Below, piece by piece: positions 10,895 through 22,542 of a stretch of DNA of 64,000 bases (positions within the stretch are counted from its first letter, which is position 1; every line of letters starts with the position of its first letter). The notes below the pieces were generated by a model. It saw only the letters and a program-made list of their open reading frames with translations. It was not told the DNA's origin and ran no database searches. Origin of the DNA: Lytechinus variegatus (lineage: Eukaryota; Echinodermata; Echinoidea; Temnopleuroida; Toxopneustidae); the NCBI RefSeq assembly GCF_018143015.1, contig NC_054757.1, positions 2,962,001-3,026,000 of the forward strand, read 5' to 3'. The position numbers and the translations under genes are program-made.

Positions 10895-11114
10895 GCTTAT
10901 AATAATGTTTATTTACCCAGGGTATAGCCACTTCAGTTAGAAAACTGCTCTACCAGCGGGCCCTGCATAAGTTATTACCCTTCTCCAATCTAAATGCCAA
11001 GCGCCTAGCAAGAAGGCAGAAAGTCCCATTTTTATAAGTCTTTGGTACGATTCGGTCGAGGATCGAACCCACGACCTCCCGTTCATGAGGCGGACGCTCT
11101 ACCACTGAGCCACC
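10895..11114 (-). mobile_element. tRNA-derived SINE
   Basis: On the minus strand the head reads TGGCTCAGTGGTAGAGCG (A-box region) and then GGTTCGATCC (B box), as in a tRNA. A non-tRNA body and an AATAAACATTATTATAA tail follow. The tRNA-like part is not foldable as a full tRNA with an acceptor stem, so it is a SINE and not a tRNA gene. It is similar in kind to the sea urchin SURF SINEs. Confidence 0.7.
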
Positions 11115-12075
11115 ATTTTAAAAGTTAAACACAATCCTATACACACAAACGCTATCACAAACCAAATCAAAAACGCAAGAAAGCACATAATCTTTAAAAT
11201 AAGAAATATTCACAGGTAGTCATTTTATTTCCCTTTCTATAAGAAGGAACGCCATAGGTGGCCTTAGTGAGGTTCAGAAACACATAATATCACATTGTCA
11301 TTATAATAACTCTTTCCATACAGTTTTTCTTCAATGAATTCATAATAGAGTTCTATATTCAAAATAAATTATGAATGTTTAACAAGAAATGGACAAAGAA
11401 TGGGGTTGAAAATTTGTAATTGAAATATGGTTTCACAATTCTCAGTCTTCAGGGTCCTCATCCATTTGAAATGGATATACCTAAGGTTTTACTTTCAAAG
11501 GAACTGTTTTACATGTTTCATTGTCTTTGTAGGGCAAAGAACTGGATACATGGATATCAACATACAATTACCATAGCTGCTGGGATGTGAATATCTTGTC
11601 CACTCTAGGGATCAAAAGTGGTCAAGAATCTCATCAAGTATATGCGCGCGACTACATTGTCTGGTTCCAGAAAAAAGATACATGCAAACAAAAAAAAGAC
11701 ATATATCATTTCTCATTAAAAACCAGTGTCAATATCTTAATGGCATTGCAATTACAGTATTATATGCTCTGACCCATATACGTTGATCACAGCGACAGAG
11801 CGTGTCTTATCAATCCTATCACACAATTAACCCGTCTCAGTTTTTTCACCTTCATTCGTTTGATATTCAAATTAAAACACTTTCCAGCATCCTTCATGTA
11901 GTATACTGTAGCTAGCAGCATATCTAGAAAAACAATATAGTGCAGAGCAAGTAATAACAGTACTATAAAGTTAAAAAGCCGTTTTTGCTAGGTTCAGTTT
12001 GCAATCAATAACAACTCCTATTGCTTACAAGTACACATATGATATGACTATTAAATAATAAGTATAAATGAGATC
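11115..12075. other. Intergenic, nothing recognised
   Basis: AT-rich unique-looking DNA without exons or clear repeats. It could include part of a long 3' untranslated region of the 4E-BP gene, which is transcribed toward it; TTTATT (a poly-A signal on the minus strand) occurs near 11225. Confidence 0.35.
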
Positions 12076-12077
12076 AG

Positions 12078-12434
12078 CGGGGGGGGGGGGGGGGTGTTTC
12101 ATATAGCTGTAACTTTAATAATAACTAGAGTATGACATGCCAAGTGGGTTGTAGCAAGTTTACCACTTCTGATAACTTTTGCTAAATTTGAAATATGCTG
12201 GGTATGTCACTTTTATACTATAAACTGAGTTAAATGACTTTGTAAGTGCTAAAGCTAAGCTATCATTTGTCTCGGTGAAATTAGTGCACTGAAAATCTGC
12301 CAAACTTCATTAAAAGCAGTTATTGATCAGTGAGATAACACCAGTTCAGGCTCATTTAATGGAACTTCATACCCCAGTCATTTGTGAAGTCACTCGTAAC
12401 TTAATGAACAGTGCTTTATGAAACCACCCCCAGG
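12078..12434. mobile_element. Palindromic MITE with poly-G edge
   Basis: The left end GGGGGTGTTTCATATAGC pairs with the right end GCTTTATGAAACCACCCCC. The 16-G run at 12080-12095 is part of the left terminus. It belongs to the broad 'GTTTCATAAAGC' group also seen at 18756 and 48811. Confidence 0.6.
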
Positions 12435-12561
12435 TTCAATAGGTTATTGAGAGGAAGTACACTGGTAGATAGATGCCTTTACACCTAGTAGACATATGGG
12501 TACAGTTACACAAAAGGTTAGCCAATAATCATGTACAATTGATTTTCATGATTGATCGCAC

Positions 12562-12803
12562 AATGGTTGATTTCAAGTCCGGTGTTGGCCCCAAGGTGTT
12601 GGTGTTGAACTTTGGATTGCTAACCCTAGCTCCAAATCTTATTCAGAGTTTGTAAAACTAATCCAGATCACTTTATTGACATCTCAACAACTAGTGAGTG
12701 ACTTTTCGGGACCATCTTCATTTTATGTCTGGTGTTATAATCGTGTAAAATTTGACCTAGCACCAACACCAAAAAGGTCAGCACTGAATTTGAAATCACC
12801 CAA
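12562..12803. mobile_element. Palindromic MITE (GGTGTTGGTG type)
   Basis: The left arm 'gattt-caag-ccggtgttgg-ccc' is mirrored by the right arm ending 'ctgaatttgaaatcaccc', with the GGTGTTGGTG / CACCAACACC pair near 12597 and 12763. Confidence 0.55.
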
Positions 12804-14800
12804 TGTAATTGCAATCAAATATTGTAAAGTCTACAAATAATTGCTAAGCTTCGTATTACAGAGCCCAGGTAAGCATAATGCCTTCACATAATCCACATGA
12901 GATTATGTTGAATCAAAGTTCATCTCATGCTACAGAAAGCAAAAACACAAAATTGAAAATCAAGAACATGTTCAATGTATCAGAATTATTCTTCATATTG
13001 TGAGGGGCTGTAATATCTTTGTGATAAGTACAGAAGAGCGCTACTTGATACTCTCTCAAATTACTGTAACCATGTGACATATCATGTGACAGAATATCAA
13101 CATGATAGCATTGGACCCAAAATAACCTTCACATAAAACACATAATCATTAGATAAAAAGACAATTTTGATCAGCAACTATTCAAAATTTTACAGAACAA
13201 TTTATCCCAAAGAAACACATTATTCTGCTGAAAGAACGTTCTACAAACTCTGAAAGAACATATCAATTGAGCAAACATGAAGCTCCCGTGAAAAACAGCA
13301 CCGAGAGCTCCCTCATGATCATAACTGTGCACCTTATGGGGGCATTCTGCACCATGTATGGTGCAGAATGCTGCATTTACACTTTGGTGCAGAAAGCAGA
13401 TCAAACGTGCACCATTTCAGGTGCATAATTACTGGCAACTTGATACAGATAATGCTATTGTTATCACAGACTAGCTGCAACTCTGCTTCTTTGTTTGGGG
13501 TAGCGGTAAACATGCTACTATGGTTGTTCGAGGTGCAAAATGGACCTTTTATTCTTCCTTTGACAAGGTGCACTTTGCACTAATTCATTTACCTCCAAAC
13601 ATGATCTATAATGTAATATTAAATGCAGGGCAACCATATGCATCTAATGCTGTGTTTGACACATGGATGATATCACCAACTATCGCCCGCTGGCCCAATA
13701 CAGGGATCACCAAGTGTCAGGGTAAAAGGGGGTACGCAGGAAAGGAAATTGATTTCAATCACTTCATCTTAATAAAATAAATTCTGTATGACCTGACTAT
13801 AATGCAGAGTTCATGTTCTTTGCCTAGTTTTGCCCATTACCAGTTGGAACTATTCATGTAAGCAGGGATTTGCAGACCTGAACATGAAATTGGTCAAATA
13901 TCTAGGACAAGATTTTTGTTTGTAATGCCTGTGAAGCAAGTCTTATTTTTTTTTAAAGTCAGGTATTATATAAAATAATGGTTGCTAGATATAAACAAAA
14001 GAGAAATAAAAAAAGAGAGATGAATTATGCAATTCCCATAAGCTCTACACAGGGATCACCCGGTCCCAATAGTCAATGCGTTAAAAATGACTCCATGTAA
14101 AATAGTGAACAATTATCTCTCCATTGTAACAGTTTGCATGCCATAGTGGAAAGATAATCAAGTAGACACCTCCTCTTAGGCAACAAAAGTGTTCAGGAAT
14201 ATAGCACAGATATCTAAAAATTTTCACAATGGAGATTACTACACAACCTCTACATTGCTGTATTTCAACGAATTCTAACCTTTTTAGGTAAAAACTACAT
14301 AGATTCTTGACAGCACAAAGTCAACATTTATGCCTCCGCCAATGCCAGATCAAGAATATTTTCCACGCCCGACTTCATTTTTTTTCTCCAATAATCACAA
14401 ACATATATGTGACCTTTGACCTTGTTAACCCATAATCGAATCAGACAATTGTACCTCCAATGTGATATGAAGTGTGAAATTGACATTTCACCTTTGACCC
14501 CAAAATCTGATCAGAAAATCATCACTCCAATAGACCTTATTGACGACATCACGGCGCCATGTTAAAAGCTGAGGCATTTGCCTTGCATGCATAAAATGAT
14601 CTGCGGCTTGCGCTTCTCTGATTTACTTGTATTCCTATACTAGCCTCTGTGAGACGGTGATGACACATGCGCATTATTAGACTTTAAAAATCTGCTGTTT
14701 TGGAGAATTTTAAAAATGTTTTCTGATTTCCCTCAATTCTCCTTCAACACATGGAGGGAAGGGAAGCCGTGAAGCAAGATGAGGTCTCCTGACCGAAAGA
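12804..14800. other. Intergenic; GTGCA-rich hairpin region and short repeats
   Basis: 13342-13371 is a perfect 14-bp inverted repeat with a 2-base loop (GCATTCTGCACCAT arms), set among further GTGCAC/GTGCAA words to about 13580. Near 14410 and 14495 are TGACCTTTGACC-like DR1 words. No exon was recognised. Confidence 0.45.
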
Positions 14801-14805
14801 GATTG

Positions 14806-14987
14806 ATGTGTGTGTATTTGAGTTTTGTCAGACATGTATCAATCAGATACATACATGTATGAATATTTACACCTGGGACCGACCTTAAACGTCACCATCA
14901 GAAAGATGTGACCAGTGCTTGAACCTCTGCATCAATTTGTAACTTCCCCACATAGATTGGATTATAGGCGCACACCACAATGCCCAG
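14806..14987 (-). mobile_element. SINE with 7SL/Alu-like head, copy B
   Basis: Read on the minus strand from 14987, the head (CTGGGCATTGTGGTGTGCG) and a B-box-like GGTTCAAGCAC are followed by a body containing TGATGGTGACGTTTAAGG, a CAGACATG-type spacer and a (CA)n tail. It is co-linear with the better preserved copy at 41614-41801. Confidence 0.65.
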
Positions 14988-16005
14988 TTTGGTCTAAAGG
15001 TCTATATGTGACATGAGTAAAGAGTGAACACTGAACACAGTAAAAACTTAATTTATTGCAAGAAAGAGATATTTCAGTGTATATAATGACCTCTGTGAGT
15101 TTGACCTTGCTTGCTCCGGAAACTAATCAGATCATTGTCAGTCATACTCATGCGCTTGAACCAAGATTCATATTGATCAGTCAAATTGTTCTTTAGTAAC
15201 TTACAAGAATGAAAACCAGGACAACCCTGAAAACACAATGTCTGGCACCAACCTATGTGGGCGGAGGCATAAATATTGCCGTACCAATCACATTGAAAAA
15301 AAAAGAAAGCACCATTGCCTCGTTTGAGAAGGGTCACAAACATGACAGCTTCAGTCAAAATACAAAAATTCTGCTTAGAAAAAGGAATGCTTTAGGTAAA
15401 CCGATTACTAAGAAGTAATTTTGTTGCATGATGTGCCTTGTAGTGCTCTCATACCAATTCAATCACAGAAAATTAAATGTGAATCCCTGTTCAAAAAGTA
15501 CCCGGTATTTCAATATACCAACGTGGAAGCAAAATACTTGTATTATCCCAGAAGAAAATACCTGAGTAGACACTTTTCATAATCAAAAGACTGGCAAGGA
15601 GTTCAAAAAGGTTGAAGGGATTTTAGTTCAAAGAAATGATGAGGACTTAAGAAGCGAACTGAGAAAAAACAGCCAACAGGTATCCTTGTATAGAGAATAC
15701 AAGAGTCTTATTGCTGGCTTATTACTATTGGAAATTCATTTGATTCAGGTGGTTTGAATACAAGAAATAAATGTTCAGGTACTTTATATTTTGAGGCCGG
15801 AATAACAACAGGTATTCTTGTGATTGGATGGGTATGAAAGCACCACTTTGAAAATATTTACAGTTCCCATGATGAAAGTATGACATCATTGCAAATACAT
15901 GTACGTGTAAATGGGATAGAGCAGTTTACATACACCAGCCCTGTCAGAAGGAAGAAAAGAAGAGACTCTACTCAGTCGTAACCCTTACCCTGAAGAGCAA
16001 GGGTA
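14988..16005. other. Intergenic, nothing recognised
   Basis: No exon was recognised. TTTATT near 15051, a poly-A signal on the minus strand, could serve the 4E-BP gene only if its 3' untranslated region were about 3 kb. Confidence 0.35.
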
Positions 16006-16008
16006 GAT

Positions 16009-16203
16009 CCAGGATTTTCCAAAGAGGGGGGAGGGGGCACATTTTCCCCAGGAAAAATTTGACAAGGAAAAAAAATTTAAAGAAAAAATGGACACAATTC
16101 TGTTTTAAAAGCATTTTAACATTACAAATTTTAATTGTGCCTGTCAAAGGGGGGGGGGGGAGGGGGGCACAAGCCTGCTTTGCCCCCCCACTCCTGGATC
16201 AGC
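16009..16203. mobile_element. Palindromic MITE of the GGATCCAGGATTTT group
   Basis: The inverted ends 'gatccaggattttcc' and 'ctcctggatc' flank G-runs and C-runs. Related copies are at 24618-24836, 33600-33806 and 54470-54760. Confidence 0.65.
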
Positions 16204-18090
16204 CAGTGATACAGAGCATTATCATGTGATGACATCTTTAAATGCCTCATATATTTCCACTGGCCAAGTGAGGTGGGTATACCATTTTAATCTCACATTG
16301 AGTGCACTAACTACTAAATATCATTAGGCAACAATCTAGTATTACATGTATCTGTGTATGCTAACTGCATTCTTCACAGTATACTGTGTCAAAAGCTTTG
16401 AGGCTGGATTGGTGAAAACGACGAAGGATTACGTTTTTGGAGAGTTATAAGAATAGCTGGTATTCCACTTTCACACGGAAGGGGGGGGGGGGTGAGTAGA
16501 GTCCGATTTTCCTACGATGCGTATGCAAACTTACATGCCCAACTACAGTGTATTTAGCTCAATGAAGAATCAATAATGGTTGGAAAGGCAATCCTTTTCT
16601 ATGTACAATCTACTGAGGTAATTTAGCTATAACTTCCATTATAATAGCAAGGATATACCATAATTTACAATATTTTCTCTCCTCTCCTTTAAAGAAGTTG
16701 AATAACCCCTAAGTGAAGGGCCTTTTTTAATTTCCAGTTGGACTATAATCTGTAGACCAGCTAAAGAGGAGAGATTGATTGAAAATAATGGATGACTGGT
16801 TAACTAATAATAGCCTTAATCTGCATGATAACAAGGTGACATTGAAAAATAATGATCATAATGAAGAATACAGCATCAAATTCATTATTACATCAGGACA
16901 ACAGCAAAGCATTTTAAAACGGAGTAGCCCTGTTAGGGGATTCTGGTTTGTCTACATACAGTGTATCCACAATCCCCACTCCCAGGAGAGTAACTGAGCA
17001 GCTAAGCATTTTAGTATGACATAGAGCTGCTCCAATAAATATCCCAAAAGATGTTTGAATATACAACACTGGAACAAGATGAACATCGATAAATTGGTTC
17101 GAGAGACCAAATGCAGGACTCCTTTCCCATGAAAAATTCCTGCATATAAAAAATGCTCAGTGGTCAGATGTCTGTATACCTCAATAGGAATATGCATGTA
17201 TTTATAATTCAGTATCTCTTTTCCTAATAAATGAAAACATGGCACAGTAAACAAAATAAAAATGTAAGATCCTTTTTGCATTCAAGCACATGGACACTTA
17301 ATTCTAGAAAACAAAGTGCAATTGTGAAACGCATTTTTTCAATGCAAAACTGATTTGATTGGTTATGGGGTATTCATCATTTTCTTGTAAGGTAGAGGGA
17401 TTTTGGGTTTGCTAATATGTTTGCCTAATATGGTCATCGTAATAATTGACATCATCTCACATTTAGAACAATAAAATTGCAAAGAGAGGTATTTACTATA
17501 AGAAAATATAAGACAAAATTTTTACTTAATGGCTTTGCCTGTCAAGATTGCAAAGTTAAGCTTTAATATTCATGGAAAACAGATATTTGAACTGAAAAAA
17601 AAATATGACACCTTTGTTGTAAAAAATGTATTGCACCTAAATATCTGTGTTGTAAACATATATGTACTTTGTATTGATAGAGAGAAGAAAAAACAAACAC
17701 AAATGGGAACTGATTAATATTATATTTGTGTATCATAATTCCTATTCATTCTGCAATAAACTACTAAGCATCTTGCCCCTTGTTTGTTTGAATAACAAAA
17801 TTTTCAGGAGTTTTTGATGGAACCTTTTTACTCTACCTAGCTTATCTTTGGAGTTATATGTTTTTCATCCATTTTTTATGAGAAGGTCTTGATATTACAT
17901 GAAAGGACATGATTGATATGATATTATTTAGAATAAATTCAGATTTGTCCCCATCAGGAACTTAAGTAAACAAAACAAACAGAACTGCGATGGTGAAATA
18001 AACAATTCAGGATCATTTATCTTTTTTACCAGCAGTATACATCTTTTCTTATTTTGTCTTAACAAGCCATCTTAGACAGTTGTCATCTGT
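16204..18090. other. Downstream flank of the 4E-BP gene
   Basis: Contains a 10-G run near 16481 and AT-rich DNA. The region just below 18107 must include the 4E-BP 3' untranslated region. No further exon was recognised. Confidence 0.4.
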
Positions 18091-18106
18091 ATGTTGGTCC
18101 TCCGTC

Positions 18107-18141
18107 TCAGATGTCCATTTGGAACTGATCATCAGCAGTGT
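18107..18141 (-). CDS. eif4ebp: 4E-BP exon 3 (TOS motif and stop)
   Basis: The acceptor TTAACTAG|AC continues phase 1 and yields [11 protein letters not shown]-stop (TGA at 18107-18109). At 35 bp it is too short for ORF finders; it is identified by the family's invariant C-terminus. Confidence 0.9.
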
Positions 18142-21100
18142 CTAGTTAAAAGAATAAGATAGAGAGAGAGAGAAAAGAAAGATGGTGAATTATACCAAGA
18201 GCACGCATTTCAAACAAACATATTTCATTCCGGCAAGACATGACAATTTTGTTACAATTCCAAAAATGAAATCTTTTAAAAAAAGTTGTCACTTTGCATC
18301 ATAAATTTTCTCAGCATGACTTACGATGTCCATTGAAGCATATGAAATAAATCTAAAGTTTCCTTCAAAAATGTAATCAGTTAGTGATAAGTTCATCAAG
18401 TGCTATTCATTCTTGAAACAGCTGTGTTCAAACTACATTGTACAAACAATATAGACTTAATCCAAAGGCCTGTGAAATGTGAATTCATATTCCTAAATTT
18501 CTGCAAGTTTTTGTTTCACTAGGTCTAGGTGTCTGATTAAGAATCAAGAATCCAGGATTTTTATTTCTTACGACATAAAGAATAAAAGTTTGCCACTTAA
18601 GACAGAGGCGGTACATGTACCTCACCATCTTTCTTGTTAAAAAAGGGAAGTGGGCACATGCCCCACTCCCATGTATACAATGTACCTGCTGGGACCAAAT
18701 TAATTATTAATGTAATCCAAGGCCATGAAGAGCCATGGTACATGTAGTTGATAGTGCAGGGTGCTGTTTCATAAAGCTGTTCGTAAATTAAGAGCGACTT
18801 TAAGAATGACTGGTGAACCTTCTTACAGGCTAAACCATGAACATTTTTGTATATACCATTTACCACAAGAAAGGAGGTCTTAAAGTCGCTCTCAACTTAC
18901 AAACAGTTTTATGAAACAGCCCCAGGTCAATATTGCCTAGTCTAAACATTCATATTTGTCCATTTTAAGTGGTAATTCTGTGAGAGCAGGGAAGGGAAAA
19001 AAATCAAAGCAAGACTTTCAAGTGCTTGTCCTTGAAGAGTGGGCATTTGTGTACCAACTAAACTAATAGTTCTGAGTTGGTTTAAAGCAATTCAGAGCAG
19101 CATGTGGTCAATCACTAGTGATTATCTTTTAATAATAATAGTTTTTGGCATATAGTGTTACTATGATATATCAACATATTCATAAATCATTATCAAATAA
19201 TATTTTTCAATATCACATAATATCGATGATAAAGAATTTAGAAATATTACCCAACACTAGCGGTTGATGCCCTTTTTATTGGCTTTAGTGCCCCACTCAT
19301 TAACCTCAGAGACTTATTGTGCCTTTTTAGATTTTTTTTTTCTTCTTCCATTTGAGCTGTAATGTATAAACATAACATACCTTCAGATGTTATGAAAGTG
19401 GACTTGCCCTGAAAATATTGAAATGTAAGGTGTGTACCTGTTTTACTCTTCGGAGCCTTGCTTTCGCCATTAGGTTTATCACCGGTCACTTCTGGACAGG
19501 TCACTCCAGGAATTGAAGGCAAGTTCTTAGGAGGAGTCTGGCTCAGTGGAGAATTCCTCATATTCAACAAAAAGTGACGATCGTAAATGATGCGTGTTCC
19601 TAGGGAATAAAAGAAGGATAGAGTTTCACATGGGTAAAGTAACCAGAGGGCAGTTCATAAAGCTATTTGTAACTAAAAACCAAATTGACTGGTAACCATT
19701 TCTTGGGAACTCAAGTTACTCAACAATGAAAATTTGATGTGTACCATTTACCACAAGAAAGGATCAGCAGTCAAACAGCTTTATAAATAACTCATCCAGG
19801 CCTGGACTGTAATTGTAATACATGTACGGCAAACAATAAATAATCATTCATTAAAATCAAGTTTCAAATTTAATTATTTGTTAAATAATAATTTCTATAG
19901 ATCTGTATATAAATTGTCCTTCAAAATGGCATTTTGTAACATCGCTTATCGAAGCTTCGTCATAACAAAATTGGGTTTTTAAATGGGCTCTAAGAGCCTC
20001 CTTAACCCTGCCACACTCATCTGTACACTCTCGTCGTGAAGACAGTGAGATGTGGCCATCAAGGTAACTTCAAGGTAACTTCAAGGGTCAAGGCTGTCGT
20101 ATTTGCGGTGTTTATGAACGGATTGAGTGATCTACACGAGATCGGTCTGGTAAGAAACCTCTCATATTTACATGTATACTAACATTTTTTGAAGGTGTAT
20201 AGTGAACAGTCAGACATTCAAATAAAAACAATTAAGTGATTTGTACTAGTTTATAGTCAGATTTGCTAGGGAAATCCATCCGTGTTTATGCCACTTTTTT
20301 ATTCAAGTACATCACATTCACTGTGTATGGGGAGGATTCATGATGAACAGATGAAAAAGTATACTGTCTATGAGTCTGACATGTCAAAATATTTAAAAAT
20401 ATCATCACGGAGTCCTGGGTCAAATCACTCATTCAATGAACAAGGTTATGGGTCAAATCGGCCTAACTAAATGTGTACGTTAGCTAATGAGCATGATGAG
20501 TAATGCCATGGCTAATCTTTGCAGTTCTTTGCCCCAGGGGCCCGTTGCTGAAAGAGTTGAATTTAAACGCAAGTCAAAATATCAAGCGCAAGTCCGAAAT
20601 GCATGCTGTTGATTGGTTGAAAATCAAGTTGCGCTTGATTTTTAGAGTTGTGATTGATTGCAACTCTTTCTGCAACAGACCCCAGGCCTGGGATCGTGAT
20701 CGGGAGGGTCGAAGGAAGGCTTGGGCCGATTGCACGAAAGGGTCTTTGCAAGGACGGTCTTTCGTGTCACCCCGGGGGGCCACTTCCATTCACGAGTGGA
20801 TACCATGCGCGACCATGGGGTCTCGAAAAGCACCCTAAACACGTAATTTACATATTCTGAAAATGCACCCCTTAACAAGTATTGGCGTGTGAAACCCTAC
20901 CCTTAACAAGTATTGGAAACAAAACGATACTCATGGCAAATATTCCCTGAAATGAACCCCTAAACAAGTACAGGAATGTTTTATTGTTACGGGTCCTTCG
21001 GTCGTCGGCTTTACCTTATTTGGTTTAGTACGACCCCACCTTCTACACCTCGCGCAAATAAGACTCTAAACACGTAGTGTTGGGGCAAAAAGGACGTCCT

Positions 21101-21763
21101 TTATAAAACATTTTAATTTTGTTTTATCATCCCCGCAAATTCGACCCTAAACACGTAATTTTCCTAGCGAAATAGATACCCTTTTTTCATTATTTTTGTG
21201 TTTTTGACACCCTTATCACGTTACGTACGTAACGTGCCCTATCGTGAAAAGGACATCCTTTTTACGTGTTTTTGGTCGCGCATGGTATCCACTCGTCAAT
21301 GTAAGTGGCCCCCCCGGGCGTGTCACCCATCTTTTATGATGCGCCAAGAAACGCATTTTAAATAAATCATCTCCAAACATATTTCATTCGTCCGTTAAAA
21401 TTAACAGAATACTTGTTTATAAAATGATATGATATCTTATGAAATTGTATAAAATTTGATTTAAAAGCAAGCTAACAAATCTTATTCTTTATCATAAATT
21501 TCAGAAACACCCCGCTTATAGCGTATCATAAAAGATGGGCGACACGAAAGATGGTCCTTGGAAAGACCCTTTCGTGCAATCGGCCCCAGTATAACGTTAG
21601 CGTTAGTGTGTGTTTACGCACCTCCCGGGGTCGTTGAAAACAATGTGCCTCCTGGCGTTGTGCTGTAATCTTGTGGAAGCTGCGATGGGTCGTCGACGGC
21701 TACTCTTTTCGCTGGAATATCCCGACCAGCACTGAGTTGACGACTTGCTGCAGGGGCTGACAT
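18107..21763 (-). CDS. eif4ebp: eIF4E-binding protein (4E-BP), translational repressor
   Basis: Three exons on the minus strand (21763-21622, 19599-19438, 18141-18107) join in phase 1 at both junctions to 112 codons; human 4E-BP1 has 118. Order: [20 protein letters not shown] at the N-terminus, then [17 protein letters not shown] with both priming TP sites (human Thr37/Thr46), YDRHFLL as the YxxxxL-phi eIF4E-binding helix, [19 protein letters not shown] with the Ser65/Thr70-type sites, a Lys/Ser linker, and the C-terminal TOS motif FQMDI that recruits mTORC1 through Raptor. The protein blocks eIF4F assembly in the cytoplasm until mTORC1 phosphorylates it. In sea urchins 4E-BP is known to be released and destroyed at fertilisation. 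Differences from vertebrates: RDIP instead of RAIP, and FQMDI instead of FEMDI. It lies head to head with LRRC20. Confidence 0.95.
18756..18925. mobile_element. Palindromic MITE (CTGTTTCATAAAGCTG) in 4E-BP intron 2
   Basis: The end 'gctgtttcataaagctgtt' is mirrored by 'aacagttttatgaaacagc'. The internal arms AGCGACTTTAAGA / TCTTAAAGTCGCT also pair. A diverged relative is at 19648-19800 in intron 1, sharing 'taccatttaccacaagaaagga'-like text. Confidence 0.7.
19438..19599 (-). CDS. eif4ebp: 4E-BP exon 2 (eIF4E-binding helix and TP/SP sites)
   Basis: The acceptor CCCTAG|GA gives Gly-Thr-Arg-Ile-Ile-Tyr-Asp-Arg, and the donor is ACAG|GTACAC. It carries YDRHFLL and the NSP and QTP phosphorylation sites. 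The open frame beyond the donor (toward 19247) has no similarity to the family and is read-through. Confidence 0.93.
20532..20688. mobile_element. Palindromic MITE (GCCCGTTGC/GCAACAGACCCC) in 4E-BP intron 1
   Basis: The inverted arms are 'ggcccgttgctgaaagagtt' against 'aactctttctgcaacag', with nested pairs 'atcaagcgcaag' / 'ttgcgcttgat'. The several ORFs here are shadows of this element. Confidence 0.7.
20723..21587. mobile_element. Palindromic element, outer of a nested pair, in 4E-BP intron 1
   Basis: The outer arms GGGCCGATTGCACGAAAGGG (left) and their complement ending at 21587 continue through GTGTCACCC and ATCTTTTATGATGCGC. The left arm is split by the element at 20773-21318 and reads continuously if that is removed. 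Confidence 0.75.
20773..21318. mobile_element. Palindromic element nested in the one above
   Basis: The ends GGGGGGCCACTT (left) and AAGTGGCCCCCC (right), then ACGAGTGGATACCATGCGCG and its complement, form long inverted repeats. It is flanked by a direct repeat CGTGTCACCC (20763-20772 and 21319-21328), a target-site duplication of about 8-10 bp. Many 'taaacacgtaatt' words lie inside. The 8-10-bp duplication is compatible with a hAT- or Mutator-type source. Confidence 0.75.
21622..21763 (-). CDS. eif4ebp: 4E-BP exon 1 (start codon to TTPGG)
   Basis: ATG is at 21763-21761 (context AAAATGTC) and the donor is GGAG|GTGCGT in phase 1. It encodes RDIP and both TTPGG blocks. Confidence 0.93.
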
Positions 21764-22475
21764 TTTGCTTGAATTTTAGAAGATTGCGGGACAGCTAAAG
21801 TTGCAAAGGAATGGACGGCTCTTCGGGTTCTTTTGAAGGTAAATATTGTGATGACGGATTTAGGGGAAATCCGCATCGGACGTTACAGCAAGGAGGTAAC
21901 AGTTTTGCCAATTTTGTGAGTCATACAGAGTTGCGATTTTTAATTTGTATGTGGATCGTTATTACAAATTCGTATTATTTGGAACAATGATAAAAAATAA
22001 AATTAGTTCAAAATAATTTTAAAAAGTGAAAACGCTAGATGAAACTGATATTTCTTAATTAATATTTGGGATATGTAATATTCTTACTAGATTGGCAAGT
22101 GTATTGGGTAGACTGAAGTTATCAACTAAAATTCTCTTATGGAAATTAACAATGTATTTTTTCAACAATTTAGTTCATGCGTTTCAAAAATCAGGGTTTT
22201 GAGAGGAAATATGATAAACATTCTGTATCTTATGTAATTAGAATGAATATCTGCTCATTTCAAAGGATTTCGATGGAGATGGACGAGAATCTACGCTTTG
22301 GATTTGTGCCAATGGGTCGACGACATTTGCGATAGCATGTCAAGATGATGTAAACAAAACCACGTGATATCAGCAAGCACGCACACAATGCTATGACCTT
22401 TCAAGGCGATAGTTGAAGGTTCAGACTATTTTAGATGCATTATCAGGACGGACTGAAACTGCAATCTTCACCAAA
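21764..22475. promoter_or_regulatory. Shared bidirectional promoter region, 4E-BP (-) and LRRC20 (+)
   Basis: The 712 bp between the two start codons must hold both promoters and both 5' leaders. No TATA box is well placed. An E-box CACGTG is at 22361-22366. A + strand ATG at 21811 opens a short frame ending at a donor-like GAAG|GTAAAT (21838/21839), a possible alternative first exon of LRRC20. Confidence 0.55.
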
Positions 22476-22542
22476 ATGGCAGCAGAGGCAGTGACAAGAG
22501 TCGTACTAAGATGTGAAAAGGCGCAAGAAGATAGAAATTTAG
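22476..22542 (+). CDS. lrrc20: LRRC20 exon 1
   Basis: ATG at 22476 in the context CCAAAATGG. Ends AATTTAG|GTGATA, phase 1. Encodes the amphipathic N-terminal helix of 22 residues. Confidence 0.85.

Noticed and set aside
11043-11114. tRNA gene on the minus strand
   Set aside because: A and B boxes are good, but no acceptor stem closes and a SINE body follows.
19247-19437. Extension of the 4E-BP frame past exon 2
   Set aside because: It lies beyond a GT donor, lacks family similarity and would omit the TOS motif found in exon 3.
20503-20878. Cluster of overlapping frames on both strands
   Set aside because: They coincide with the ends of two palindromic elements in 4E-BP intron 1 and read the same arms in several frames.
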